Origin: a virus
DNA: 25,750 nucleotides
Strand: one strand, 5' to 3'
Virus record (IMG/VR): IMGVR_UViG_3300028198_000019
Span: 1 to 25,750 of that record
How positions within the stretch are numbered: position 1 is the stretch's first letter; every line of letters begins with the position of its first letter. The translations under genes and the position numbers were made by a program. This document shows positions 15,179 to 22,540 of the stretch, one piece after another. The notes beneath the pieces are model-generated. The model saw only the letters and a list, made by a program, of their open reading frames with translations. It made no database searches and was not told where the DNA came from.

Positions 15179-15772
15179 TTACTTCTGTACCTCCAATAGT
15201 TTTTGTAAGTAGTGTAGTGCCTTTTCTAAGTCCTGCTTACCGTTCTTTGATTTATACCTAGTAACATACTTTACTACATTACCCTCTAGGTATCCTAAGT
15301 TATTAGCCACTATGTAGTCCCAAGGTTGTATGCTCTTTTCTACATAGTGACCACCACCCACTTGCTTTTGTGATGCCTTACTAGTGTCAGTCATATAGTA
15401 ACTACCTTGGTAGGTAACTTCTCCAATGGGACTTTCTTTGTTACCCATACAGCCCATAGTCCTGTTGCCAGCCCCTTGTTTTATGCTGGCACCTGCTCTT
15501 GCAAGCAGTCTTGTTTTCTTACCATGAATCAACCTGCGTTCTGGTACCATAGTTAAACCAGCATCCGCCAGCAGATGTTTCTGTGAATGGGTGGTTACAG
15601 AGTTCGTCCTAAAAATATCGTCAAGGCATTCTTTCTGAAAGAACCAGTAATCTTCAAGACCCTCTATCATACCTTTAATTTCAGTGACAATAGTATTTTT
15701 ACCCACACACATATTCCACTCATTGGGGGTTGCATCATTTAGTCTTCTCTCTGCGTCCACTAGATCTGTCAT
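15179..15772 (-). CDS. DUF3310 protein with unexplained N-terminal extension
   Basis: The reading frame encodes 197 residues. I set the start at ATG 15772 (TDLVDAERRLND), with AAGGA about 9 bases upstream; an in-frame start at 15823 lies further up with no better site. Only the last 71 residues match a known family: VGGGHYVEKSIQPWDYI, NVVKYVTRYKSKNGKQDLEKALHYLQ are typical of DUF3310, a small domain near phage nucleotide genes (SPO1, T7 relatives). DUF3310 proteins are usually about this short, and an internal ATG at 15394 with an AAGG site would give just that. The first 125 residues match nothing I recognise and are basic and Cys-poor. It could be a fusion, a nested pair, or a decayed insertion. 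Confidence 0.65.
   Translation of the reverse strand: MTDLVDAERRLNDATPNEWNMCVGKNTIVTEIKGMIEGLEDYWFFQKECLDDIFRTNSVTTHSQKHLLADAGLTMVPERRLIHGKKTRLLARAGASIKQGAGNRTMGCMGNKESPIGEVTYQGSYYMTDTSKASQKQVGGGHYVEKSIQPWDYIVANNLGYLEGNVVKYVTRYKSKNGKQDLEKALHYLQKLLEVQK
15392..15408 (-). promoter_or_regulatory. Probable internal ribosome site and start for the DUF3310 domain
   Basis: On the minus strand AAGGTAGTTACTAT precedes ATG 15394. It closely resembles the SSB gene leader (AAGGTAGTATATT before ATG 18980). The start gives MTDTSKASQKQVGGGHY, the expected beginning of a free-standing 71-residue DUF3310 protein. Confidence 0.5.
15402..15508 (-). other. Cluster of four inverted repeats inside a reading frame
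   Basis: Four dyads occur in 107 bases: 15493-15497/15504-15508 (5 bp), 15466-15472/15485-15491 (TGCCAGC/GCTGGCA, 7 bp perfect), 15429-15433/15458-15462 (GGACT/AGTCC) and the palindrome CTACCTTGGTAG at 15402-15413. The RNA could fold upstream of, and over, the internal ribosome site. No known RNA family was recognised. Confidence 0.45.
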
Positions 15773-15887
15773 CTTTTTTATCCTTTTCTTTTTTACCGAA
15801 TATCTTATCCCAGTTATCCTCAAATTTCTTTTGGTCTAGCGCAGTCCTTTGCGCCGACCCTTTACCACCATGCCACTCCTTACCCAT
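15735..15887 (-). CDS. Small basic conserved phage protein (50 residues)
   Basis: A 50-codon gene starting MGKEWHGGKGSAQR and ending in a Lys/Arg-rich tail. The EWHGGKGS...R start followed by F..NWDKIF is a pattern I recognise from many short, uncharacterised phage proteins, so this is very likely real despite its size. It overlaps the phosphoesterase gene by 8 bases and the next gene start by 38 bases; the AAGGA ribosome site of that gene lies inside it. The high positive charge suggests nucleic-acid binding, but no function is known. Confidence 0.75.
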   Translation of the reverse strand: MGKEWHGGKGSAQRTALDQKKFEDNWDKIFGKKEKDKKDDRSSGRREKTK

Positions 15888-16635
15888 ATTTCTCTCTTAG
15901 GAACTCCAAGCTAACTGGTAGTTCATCAAAGCCTCCGTCGTTAACTTCATTCAGCATCCAGATACCTTTCCAGCTTCCGTTACCTTGATGCCCCAAGTAA
16001 TCCTCATCGTGTTGGTAGAAGATGCCAGCAAATAAACCTGTTAAGCGTTTACCATCTGCTCGTTTGGCATAGGCTATGTCCCTATCTTGCACATGGCCCA
16101 TAACCGTAGACATCATTTTCTTATTAATCATAGCTCTTGCACTACCACAAGGTCTACCCATTACACCTGTAGTAAAGAAGTGGGCAAATGCTACACCCTC
16201 TACAACTACTGGCTTTAGATAATCGTGTACTTCCCAATCATCTAGGTTTAAATCCTTGTAACCGATAGTATCCTCTAAGATAGCATCGTTTTCAATAGCC
16301 CGTTCAATCCTTTGTTCGTGATTACCCATTGTGTAAATCATTCTAGGGTTCCACTGTTTCTTCTTATTCCTTTTTAAACGGTTGATCTCTGACTTAATAG
16401 GTTGTAGGAATAAGTCCATTGCAATGTTACCTGCATCTACATCGTCCTTATAACGTCTACCCTCAAAAGACTTCTTACCAACATCGTAAGAAGATAGGCT
16501 AGGCATATCCCAGAAGTCACCAATGTTTACTATCACATCTGGCTTCTTTTCTGCAATATACCTACCAGCCCAGAGTAGATGTTGCAAAGGAACATCTGGC
16601 TTTACCTGTGCGTCCGGTATTACGCATATCTTCAT
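15880..16635 (-). CDS. Calcineurin-like metallophosphoesterase
   Basis: A 251-residue protein with the metal-binding motifs of this superfamily in order: PDAQ (D8, Q10), GDFWD (39-43), GNHEQR (104-109), AHFF (H152) and MGH (H181). The first motif is usually D-x-H; here the His is Gln, which also occurs in some phage members. These enzymes hydrolyse phosphoesters in proteins, nucleotides or nucleic acids, and the phage substrate is unknown. SIO1-type phages are remembered to carry such a gene among replication genes, which fits this place. AAGGGG precedes the ATG. It overlaps the next gene by 8 bases. Confidence 0.85.
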   Translation of the reverse strand: MKICVIPDAQVKPDVPLQHLLWAGRYIAEKKPDVIVNIGDFWDMPSLSSYDVGKKSFEGRRYKDDVDAGNIAMDLFLQPIKSEINRLKRNKKKQWNPRMIYTMGNHEQRIERAIENDAILEDTIGYKDLNLDDWEVHDYLKPVVVEGVAFAHFFTTGVMGRPCGSARAMINKKMMSTVMGHVQDRDIAYAKRADGKRLTGLFAGIFYQHDEDYLGHQGNGSWKGIWMLNEVNDGGFDELPVSLEFLREKYG

Positions 16636-16649
16636 ATTGACTACCCCTT

Positions 16650-16898
16650 TTAAATATCAAACTCATCTGGTTTCTTTACTTCCTTACGTTGTACATACCG
16701 TAACCAAGTATAGTGTGAGTAGTCCACCAAACCATAAGCACCTAAGCCTACACACAACGCTAACTCCAACAAGTGTGTCTTGATACCACGTTTAAAGAAC
16801 TCCCTATCCCGTACTACATCTTCTACAACCTGCATGGTATAGCATAGTAGACCACAAGATACCCAAGCAACAACCGCCAAACTAAATACTTCACTCAT
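16650..16898 (-). CDS. Small membrane protein, unknown function
   Basis: An 82-residue protein. The start at ATG 16898 is preferred over one nine codons upstream because GGAG lies seven bases before it; it then overlaps the zinc-ribbon gene by 8 bases. Two hydrophobic segments are visible, near residues 5-22 (FSLAVVAWVSCGLLCYTM) and 43-58 (LELALCVGLGAYGLVDY). Charged loops lie between and after them. It is probably an inner-membrane protein made early in infection. Superinfection exclusion or membrane remodelling are possibilities, not supported by any motif. Confidence 0.6.
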   Translation of the reverse strand: MSEVFSLAVVAWVSCGLLCYTMQVVEDVVRDREFFKRGIKTHLLELALCVGLGAYGLVDYSHYTWLRYVQRKEVKKPDEFDI

Positions 16899-17202
16899 AA
16901 TAATCTCCACTCTGTTTAAAATCATTTATAATATCACTGTACGCATCTAACTCTGCCCTTAAAACATCTTGCTCATCCTCCTCGAAGTCTAAGTCTGGCA
17001 TATCAAATTCTTCGTCTGTATGCTCTGTTATGAAATGTGCGGGTAACATACCCCGTTCTGATAGATCACTTACAACACCTAACATCTCTGTCACAGACAT
17101 TACGCAAGCAAACCTACAAGTACCACATATTCGTGAGTTACCTACTATCTTATATTCGGGTTCCTTAGTCCCGCAGTTGTAACAATATTTCATATCACTC
17201 AT
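16891..17202 (-). CDS. Zinc-ribbon protein with acidic C-terminus
   Basis: A 103-residue protein starting at ATG 17202, which overlaps the endonuclease stop (ATGA); a GGGAG site is 11 bases upstream. The N-terminus carries two CxxC knuckles, C7/C10 and C26/C29, plus C33, as in a zinc ribbon. The rest is acidic (DMPDLDFEEDEQD near residues 67-79) and helical. Zinc ribbons usually contact nucleic acid or protein, and the acidic tail could mimic DNA or bind a basic partner. The gene lies between endonuclease I and a small membrane protein. No specific family is recognised. Confidence 0.65.
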   Translation of the reverse strand: MSDMKYCYNCGTKEPEYKIVGNSRICGTCRFACVMSVTEMLGVVSDLSERGMLPAHFITEHTDEEFDMPDLDFEEDEQDVLRAELDAYSDIINDFKQSGDYYE

Positions 17203-17618
17203 AAGTTTTTTAACTCCCGTATCCATTCCTTCGGGAACTCTTTAAAAGCGTATGGTATCCCGTACTTCTTACACCAGTCAGAATACTTCTGCTTCTTCTT
17301 AGAAGTTACCCAGTTGTCCCTTTGAAACAACATTCGTATATCTCTGTCCGGGTGTTCTTCCTTAATAGCCTTCATCTTAGTTCTGTCTGGTGAAGTGAAG
17401 CGGCCCTTGGCCTCTACAATAACAGCACCATCACCGAATATAAAGTCTGGGTTGTAAGTCCTTGTTAGCTTAACAGACTTGCTACCACAATCACTACAGA
17501 CCCCCCGCTTCTTTAGGTTGAACTCTAGCTTAATAGTTTCATACTCAAAAGGTACTCCACACTCGTCTAGTTGTTGTGCCAGTCTACGTTCTAAACCACT
17601 CCTGTACTTGTTACCCAT
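17199..17618 (-). CDS. Endonuclease I (T7 gp3-like Holliday junction resolvase)
   Basis: A 139-residue protein closely following T7 endonuclease I. It has RSGLE near residues 6-10 (E10), FEYE near 24-27, YNPDFIF (D58), VIVEAKGRF (E69, K71), DRTKMKAIKEEHPDRDIRMLF (78-98), and the C-terminal YSDWCKKYGIPYAFKEFPKEWI. E10, D58, E69 and K71 correspond to the four catalytic residues of the T7 enzyme. It cuts branched DNA and helps break down host DNA and resolve concatemers before packaging. A CSDCG pair (C41, C44) sits in the loop just before the active site, where the T7 enzyme has none. It overlaps the exonuclease gene by 8 bases. Confidence 0.9.
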   Translation of the reverse strand: MGNKYRSGLERRLAQQLDECGVPFEYETIKLEFNLKKRGVCSDCGSKSVKLTRTYNPDFIFGDGAVIVEAKGRFTSPDRTKMKAIKEEHPDRDIRMLFQRDNWVTSKKKQKYSDWCKKYGIPYAFKEFPKEWIRELKNL

Positions 17619-18321
17619 AGTTAAATCCTAATGGCATTTGTCTATCACGTTGTAGCATCCATAGTAGTTGGCTATTCTCTACCGCTCTTTGGAAGCCTTC
17701 ACCGTACCCTAGTTGATCGTTGTATAGGTCTACTATCATCTCCTCCCAATCCTCCACTGGGGTTTCATCTAGTAGTTTGTCAGCCTTCTTCGGCCCTATA
17801 CCCTTTAAACCAATTATGTTATCTACCTTGTCTCCGGTTAGCATTTGGTGGTGGAAGAATCTAAACCCCTCATCCTCTGTAACCTCCTGCCACTCCTCCT
17901 TTACATAGTTATAGTGCTTTCCCGGAACCATTAACAAGTCTTTATCTATCGTTGCAATGGCAGTATCTTCGGTTTGTGATAACGCTAGTGCATCATCTGC
18001 TTCCATACCATCTATAACCTTTGCACTATAACGCTCTGTAATGTAGTCCCTGATTAACTGGTAGTGTACTGGCTTATCAGTACCAGACCTGTTTGCTTTG
18101 TAATCCTCTCTAACCTTAAACCTGAAGTTATCCCTTCCAGTTAGGAACACTGTGTACTCATCGCACTCTGTGTCCTCTATGATCCTATCCATGTACAGTT
18201 TGCAGCTATGCTTGGCAAAAGATACTGGGTCAGCTTTGACCAACCCAGTCTCCTTGTCCTTTTTCTGACAGGCAAAGCCTATTCTGTACACTATGGGATC
18301 ACCATCTATCAGTAATCTCAT
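17611..18321 (-). CDS. 5'-3' exonuclease (T7 gp6-like, FEN family)
   Basis: A 236-residue protein. The start is ATG 18321, preceded by a perfect AAGGAGG at 18334-18328; an in-frame TTG two codons earlier overlaps that region and is unlikely. Metal-binding acids of the FEN/PIN fold are visible: D6 and D8 in LLIDGDP, MEADDAL (E107, D109, D110), TIDKDLL (D126, D128) and TGDKVDNIIGLKGIG (D164, D167 with the helix-hairpin DNA-binding loop at 171-176). It should remove RNA primers and degrade host DNA. The ribosome site overlaps the SSB stop codon, so translation is probably coupled. Confidence 0.9.
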   Translation of the reverse strand: MRLLIDGDPIVYRIGFACQKKDKETGLVKADPVSFAKHSCKLYMDRIIEDTECDEYTVFLTGRDNFRFKVREDYKANRSGTDKPVHYQLIRDYITERYSAKVIDGMEADDALALSQTEDTAIATIDKDLLMVPGKHYNYVKEEWQEVTEDEGFRFFHHQMLTGDKVDNIIGLKGIGPKKADKLLDETPVEDWEEMIVDLYNDQLGYGEGFQRAVENSQLLWMLQRDRQMPLGFNYG

Positions 18322-18332
18322 AGCCAACCTCC

Positions 18333-18980
18333 TTAGAAGGGAACTTCATCATCAAAGTTATCGGCTGGTACTGGTCTAGCTGGTTGTGCTGGTGCTGTTG
18401 CCACACCTTCATCAATGCGTTTATCAAACACATGACGGGCCAAACCAAACAGTGCCTTAGTCGCTGGGTTGTCTAAGTCATCTGCATCACCTACACAAGC
18501 ATCACTAATTCTCATGGCAGAAACACCGTCCTTGTACTTAGCAGGGATTGGTGTCACTGACCCGATGTTGTCATACTTAGCACTTGGGTCAGCCTTACTT
18601 GTACCATGTACTACGTTAACACTACATGGCTCGCTAATAACAGAATCCCAATCAGCTACTTGACCTTCTTTTGCACCAGAGTCAAACACTTTATAGTATT
18701 CTAGCTCCTTACCCTTTTCGTTTAATGTATGAAAGATATTGATAGGTCTTGTCCACATTAGTCGTGGCTGTTCGTTACCATCAATTACCACTGTTGAATC
18801 TACTAGCTCAATGCCTAGTGAGATTTGCTGGCAAGGTGGTTTCTCCTCACCCCTAAACTCTCTGGCTTGTAGCCCCAAGTCTCCTACATAGGCTAGGCGA
18901 CCTTCATATTCACCTGCTTCTAAGTTCTCATACTCGGCGCGGTTACCAGTGTTTTGTTCCTGACCTCGACGTTTTAACAT
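18333..18980 (-). CDS. Single-stranded DNA-binding protein (gp2.5-like)
   Basis: A 215-residue protein. It has an N-terminal beta-rich core (GEYEGRLAYVGDLGLQ, QISLGIELVDSTVV, RLMWTRPINIF) consistent with an OB fold. A Pro/Ala-rich linker near 193-207 leads to a strongly acidic end DNFDDEVPF. The final acidic tip with terminal Phe is the partner-binding signature of T7 gp2.5 and bacterial SSB, used to contact polymerase and helicase. It lies between polymerase and exonuclease, has its own promoter (19021-19049) and a GAAGG ribosome site. A separate promoter suits a protein needed in large amounts. Confidence 0.85.
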   Translation of the reverse strand: MLKRRGQEQNTGNRAEYENLEAGEYEGRLAYVGDLGLQAREFRGEEKPPCQQISLGIELVDSTVVIDGNEQPRLMWTRPINIFHTLNEKGKELEYYKVFDSGAKEGQVADWDSVISEPCSVNVVHGTSKADPSAKYDNIGSVTPIPAKYKDGVSAMRISDACVGDADDLDNPATKALFGLARHVFDKRIDEGVATAPAQPARPVPADNFDDEVPF

Positions 18981-19020
18981 AATATACTACCTTCTCTTTT
19001 TTGTGTGATTGTTTTTGTGT

Positions 19021-19049
19021 ACTGTACCAGACTTGTGTCTAGTTGTCAA
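19021..19049 (-). promoter_or_regulatory. Sigma70-like promoter for the SSB gene
   Basis: On the minus strand a perfect TTGACA (19049-19044), a 17-base spacer and TACAGT (19026-19021), with TGG before the -10 giving an extended -10. The -35 overlaps the polymerase stop codon. The spacer contains an imperfect dyad, CTAGAC/GTCTGG around ACAA (19042-19027), which could be an operator. Confidence 0.8.
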
Positions 19050-20884
19050 TGAATTTCTGAATAATTTTTACCAAATTGTACGTCACAATCCAGATCTCTG
19101 TTAAGCCCAAGATAATTATTCACCTTGTTTACACTATCTTTTAAGAGTTTAGTGCAACCCTCTCTGTTACCCTCCTTAATGTCTATGATTATCTCATCAT
19201 GGAACTGTGCTGTCAACTGTTTTCTTTTGTTTAATACAAAACCTACCCACATATCGAAACAGAATGTACCTGTGCCTTGGTTTAGTGTAGAGAATATATC
19301 CTTTTCGTTCCGTAAAGAGTAGTAGAGTTTAGATACTGGGTTATATAGCCACAGTCTACCCTCTACAGATTTTGTGGTAGCGTCCTTAGCTATCTGCTTA
19401 ACAGCCCAGTTACGTTTCCAGTATGCCTTGTGTACTTTACCTGCCTCCTTTTCACTAATGTTTAATTGTTTAGATAGTGTGGCTACTCCAGCACCATAAG
19501 TACAAGCATAGTTGCCACCTTTGTAAATGTGTCGTGTGTTTGTTACATCATCAGGTTGATCTCCGTTTTTATAATCATTTACTTGTTGTTGTGTTAAGGC
19601 CCCTGCTGATAATGCAAGGTCTAAGTGTGGATCGAAGTCATCGCTCATCATTTGTTTGACATACTCTGGGTCATATTCCCACATATAATGTTGCTTAGTC
19701 CTATCCTCTAAGCTGCACATATCCGATCCACATAACTCTTTACTGCCTGTTGTTGTCAGTAGTCCTCGTATATCCTTACCGTATGGTTTGCGTAGTGATG
19801 GTAGGTTAACACAGACTGCGTGTTTAAAACGTAGTGTGTTGGTTAAGCCCTGTACTGCTGCTATAACATGGCCGCTATCATCTACACTCTTTAAGAACCC
19901 TTTTAACAATCCTATACGGTGCTTGATTACTGCCATATCATCTAACAATAATACTTCTGGGTGTATGTCACCTAGTCTAACTACACTCTTACACAAGTCT
20001 CCTGACTTTGTTTTTATCTGTGGTACTTTACGTTGGTCTGGTTTAAAGTCGAACGTCTCTGGCTCCCAGCCTAAACCATCTAACCAATCTTTGATCTGGC
20101 TTACACTCGATGGGTTAGGTGCTACCATATCAACTAATTCTTTTACCTCCTCATCATGTTCAAAAGGTAATCCCATGTCTTTGGTTAGCTTATCCCAACG
20201 TAAACCAGTGGCAGATAGTGTGCCGTCTTTCTTGTATGGCTTAGTTGGTCGTTGTCTTTTAGCATACTTAGGTACCAATGGCATCAATCCTGCTAACTGC
20301 TCTACTGAGTGTGCGTACTTATCCTCTAATTGTTCTAGCAGTGTTGAGGTATTAGCTACATCTAACTTCCACTTACTAGATTCCTGAAGTCTTGCACAAT
20401 TCATCTTAAACATAAGGTATCTGATTAGTGCTTGTGGTTTACCCTCGTACACTTTGTCTAACATATCAGATTGTACGTCCCACAACAGCTTGTTAATCTT
20501 TACATCTTCCTCACAACGGTTAACATATTCCTCTATAGGTAGATTAGTCCAGTTTGTAATCGTTGGCTTGGCTACACCTAGATCCTCACCCCAACCTTCT
20601 AAACCATGTCGGCCCCTTTCTGGGTACAAGTACCAAGACAGTGCCAAAGTATCTACTATCTGTGCCTTGATCTCAATACCCAGTAGCCGTTCTAATGTTG
20701 GTGCATCGTACCGTATGAAGTTGTGGCCTATAATCCTATCGTCTTTAGTCAAGTTTAAAAGGAATACTCTTATAGCTTGTGAGCTAGTATAGCTGGCTAT
20801 TGTATCCTCAATCTGTACTGACATACAGTGTAGCTTAGTGGCCTCAATTCCATCTGTCTCTATATCAATTATGTAATCTGCCAT
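19046..20884 (-). CDS. DNA polymerase, family A (T7 gp5-like) with 3'-5' exonuclease
   Basis: A 612-residue replicative polymerase, shorter than T7 gp5 (704). The proofreading domain is intact: Exo I DIETDG (D7, E9), Exo II GHNFIRYD (D60) and Exo III CEEDV (D127). Polymerase motifs are A, SDMCSLEDR (D388), B, RHIYKGGNYACTYG (R451, K455, Y459), and C, FHDEI (H562, D563). Y459 is at the position of E. coli F762, where tyrosine, as in T7, removes discrimination against dideoxynucleotides. It should copy the phage genome with the primase-helicase, whose gene overlaps it by 20 bases. GGAG precedes the start. Confidence 0.95.
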   Translation of the reverse strand: MADYIIDIETDGIEATKLHCMSVQIEDTIASYTSSQAIRVFLLNLTKDDRIIGHNFIRYDAPTLERLLGIEIKAQIVDTLALSWYLYPERGRHGLEGWGEDLGVAKPTITNWTNLPIEEYVNRCEEDVKINKLLWDVQSDMLDKVYEGKPQALIRYLMFKMNCARLQESSKWKLDVANTSTLLEQLEDKYAHSVEQLAGLMPLVPKYAKRQRPTKPYKKDGTLSATGLRWDKLTKDMGLPFEHDEEVKELVDMVAPNPSSVSQIKDWLDGLGWEPETFDFKPDQRKVPQIKTKSGDLCKSVVRLGDIHPEVLLLDDMAVIKHRIGLLKGFLKSVDDSGHVIAAVQGLTNTLRFKHAVCVNLPSLRKPYGKDIRGLLTTTGSKELCGSDMCSLEDRTKQHYMWEYDPEYVKQMMSDDFDPHLDLALSAGALTQQQVNDYKNGDQPDDVTNTRHIYKGGNYACTYGAGVATLSKQLNISEKEAGKVHKAYWKRNWAVKQIAKDATTKSVEGRLWLYNPVSKLYYSLRNEKDIFSTLNQGTGTFCFDMWVGFVLNKRKQLTAQFHDEIIIDIKEGNREGCTKLLKDSVNKVNNYLGLNRDLDCDVQFGKNYSEIH

Positions 20885-22538
20885 AACTCGGCTCCAAATA
20901 GGTTACTGTTGGCTCATCAAAATAAACATCACAAGTATAACTCTGTCCGAAGTCCCTGTCAAACAACATATAAAACTCTGACATATTCTTACGTTCGATA
21001 GGGCACTCGTCTGTACGATCACGACTGATACCATGTCCGTAGTGTGACCATTTCTCTAAGGCCCTACTACCTGTGAACTCAGAACTATAAACCCTTGCCC
21101 CTGCCTCGTGTGGTTTAGATGCCTTTGGCTTGGGGTTAACGTGTGAGTAACAGAATATAGTTATCGGATACACGTTCACCAGATCAGCCATGTCAGTCAT
21201 AATCTCGTTTAGCTTATCATTGGCTTCACTACTACTATAACGGCTCACCAGCGCAGTCAGAGGATCGAGAACGAATATGTTAATGCCATCGAGTAAGTGC
21301 ATCTCCTCTATTGCGATACGAATATCATGCCAATCTCTACTTGCCCCCCGATCATAAAACCTTACGTTACCTTGTAGGCTTTCTAATGTACTACGCAATT
21401 CACCATCTGTATAGTTTGTATCTGGTCTAGTAAAGTCTTTCTTTGCTTCCTTACTAGCCAGCTTTTTAGCTGTCTTAACAGGGCTATTCTCTAGGTCAAA
21501 CATACCTACCTTGACCTGCTCTTTGTACAATAGGTGGTGTACTAGCTGGTGTTGGTGGTCAGTCTTACCAATCTTAGGTGCTGCCCCTACAATATGGATA
21601 GTGCTAGGACGTATACCGAAGCAAGCCTTAGTGACTGTAGGCCAAGGAAAGGAAAGCCCCATCACTGGCTTCTCCATTGCCTTATCTATCAGGTCTAATA
21701 CGTCTACCACTTCACCCTGTCGCTCGATGTTTGAATCCCATACACAGTTCTGGTACAGCTCACGCTCTCTACCGGCTAACACCATCTCGTTAGCATCTTT
21801 TAGTTCGTACTTGGCTACCTTACACATAGGAAAAGATTGTAACACTTCCTTAGTGGCCTTACGTCCTGCATCATCCATGTCGAAGCACAGAATAATCTCA
21901 CCGTATCGGCTAAGGAACTCTCTATTAGCCATCATATCCTTAACGGCACTGGTTGCACCCCTTGTTACTGACACTACACTGGGCAGATACTGTTTGTACC
22001 GTTCAGGGGTGTTACTAGTGATAGCTTGGTACAAACTCATTGCATCCAAGCGACCTTCAGTAATGAATAACTTCTTACCTCCATTCTTTTTGGCTAGTGG
22101 TGTACCCCATAATTCAACTTCACCTTTACGATCACCTACTGTACGAAACTTTTTATCTTCAACGTGCTTAACTTCCCACCCCGTCACCTTACCTTGCTTA
22201 GTGTCAGGGTAATAGTGTTCTTCGATGGTCTTACCATCTACTTGGCTTAGTGCTACCCGCACCCCATACAATTCACAAGTCTGCTTATTGATGCCGCGAT
22301 CAGGTATTGATTGTATTGGTAGTTCGTTTACGTTCTTGTTTGTCATTACCTGCTCCGGCTCTTGATAAGTTCTTGTTTTTGTTTTATCCATTGGGAAGTA
22401 TGTAGAGCAAGCAAAGCAATAGCTATCCGTTTGCCCACCCTCATACCCGTACACTTGATTTGCATCGGAGCTACCACATTCATCACATGAAGTCTTGTAC
22501 AGGGTAGCCCCTTTCGGTCTGTCGTTTTTGTACTTCAT
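20865..22538 (-). CDS. DNA primase-helicase (T7 gp4-like)
   Basis: A 557-residue two-part enzyme like T7 gp4 (566). The N-terminal zinc-binding domain has C18/C21 and C41/C44. The primase TOPRIM core follows: LFITEGRLDAMSL (E161) and LCFDMDDAGRKA (D220, D222). The helicase has Walker A GAAPKIGKT (318-326), Walker B FVLDPLTAL (D425) and the FCYSHVNP motif (H466). It unwinds DNA as a hexamer and makes primers for the polymerase encoded directly after it. The intact zinc domain means this is the full-length priming form. The start is two bases after the stop of the preceding small gene. Confidence 0.95.
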   Translation of the reverse strand: MKYKNDRPKGATLYKTSCDECGSSDANQVYGYEGGQTDSYCFACSTYFPMDKTKTRTYQEPEQVMTNKNVNELPIQSIPDRGINKQTCELYGVRVALSQVDGKTIEEHYYPDTKQGKVTGWEVKHVEDKKFRTVGDRKGEVELWGTPLAKKNGGKKLFITEGRLDAMSLYQAITSNTPERYKQYLPSVVSVTRGATSAVKDMMANREFLSRYGEIILCFDMDDAGRKATKEVLQSFPMCKVAKYELKDANEMVLAGRERELYQNCVWDSNIERQGEVVDVLDLIDKAMEKPVMGLSFPWPTVTKACFGIRPSTIHIVGAAPKIGKTDHQHQLVHHLLYKEQVKVGMFDLENSPVKTAKKLASKEAKKDFTRPDTNYTDGELRSTLESLQGNVRFYDRGASRDWHDIRIAIEEMHLLDGINIFVLDPLTALVSRYSSSEANDKLNEIMTDMADLVNVYPITIFCYSHVNPKPKASKPHEAGARVYSSEFTGSRALEKWSHYGHGISRDRTDECPIERKNMSEFYMLFDRDFGQSYTCDVYFDEPTVTYLEPSYGRLHN

Positions 22539-22540
22539 AA

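Noticed and set aside
15429-15491. Possible group I intron core (P4-like TGCCAGC/GCTGGCA followed by P7-like GGACT/AGTCC)
   Set aside because: The two P7-like arms are only 24 bases apart, too close for P3 and P8, and P6 is missing. The reading frame also runs through the region, and the DUF3310 domain after it is complete.
21511-22212. 233-codon plus-strand open frame opposite the primase-helicase
   Set aside because: It lies wholly inside a gene with intact catalytic motifs, is low in charged patterning and matches nothing; treated as a shadow. The same applies to 19788-20387 opposite the polymerase.
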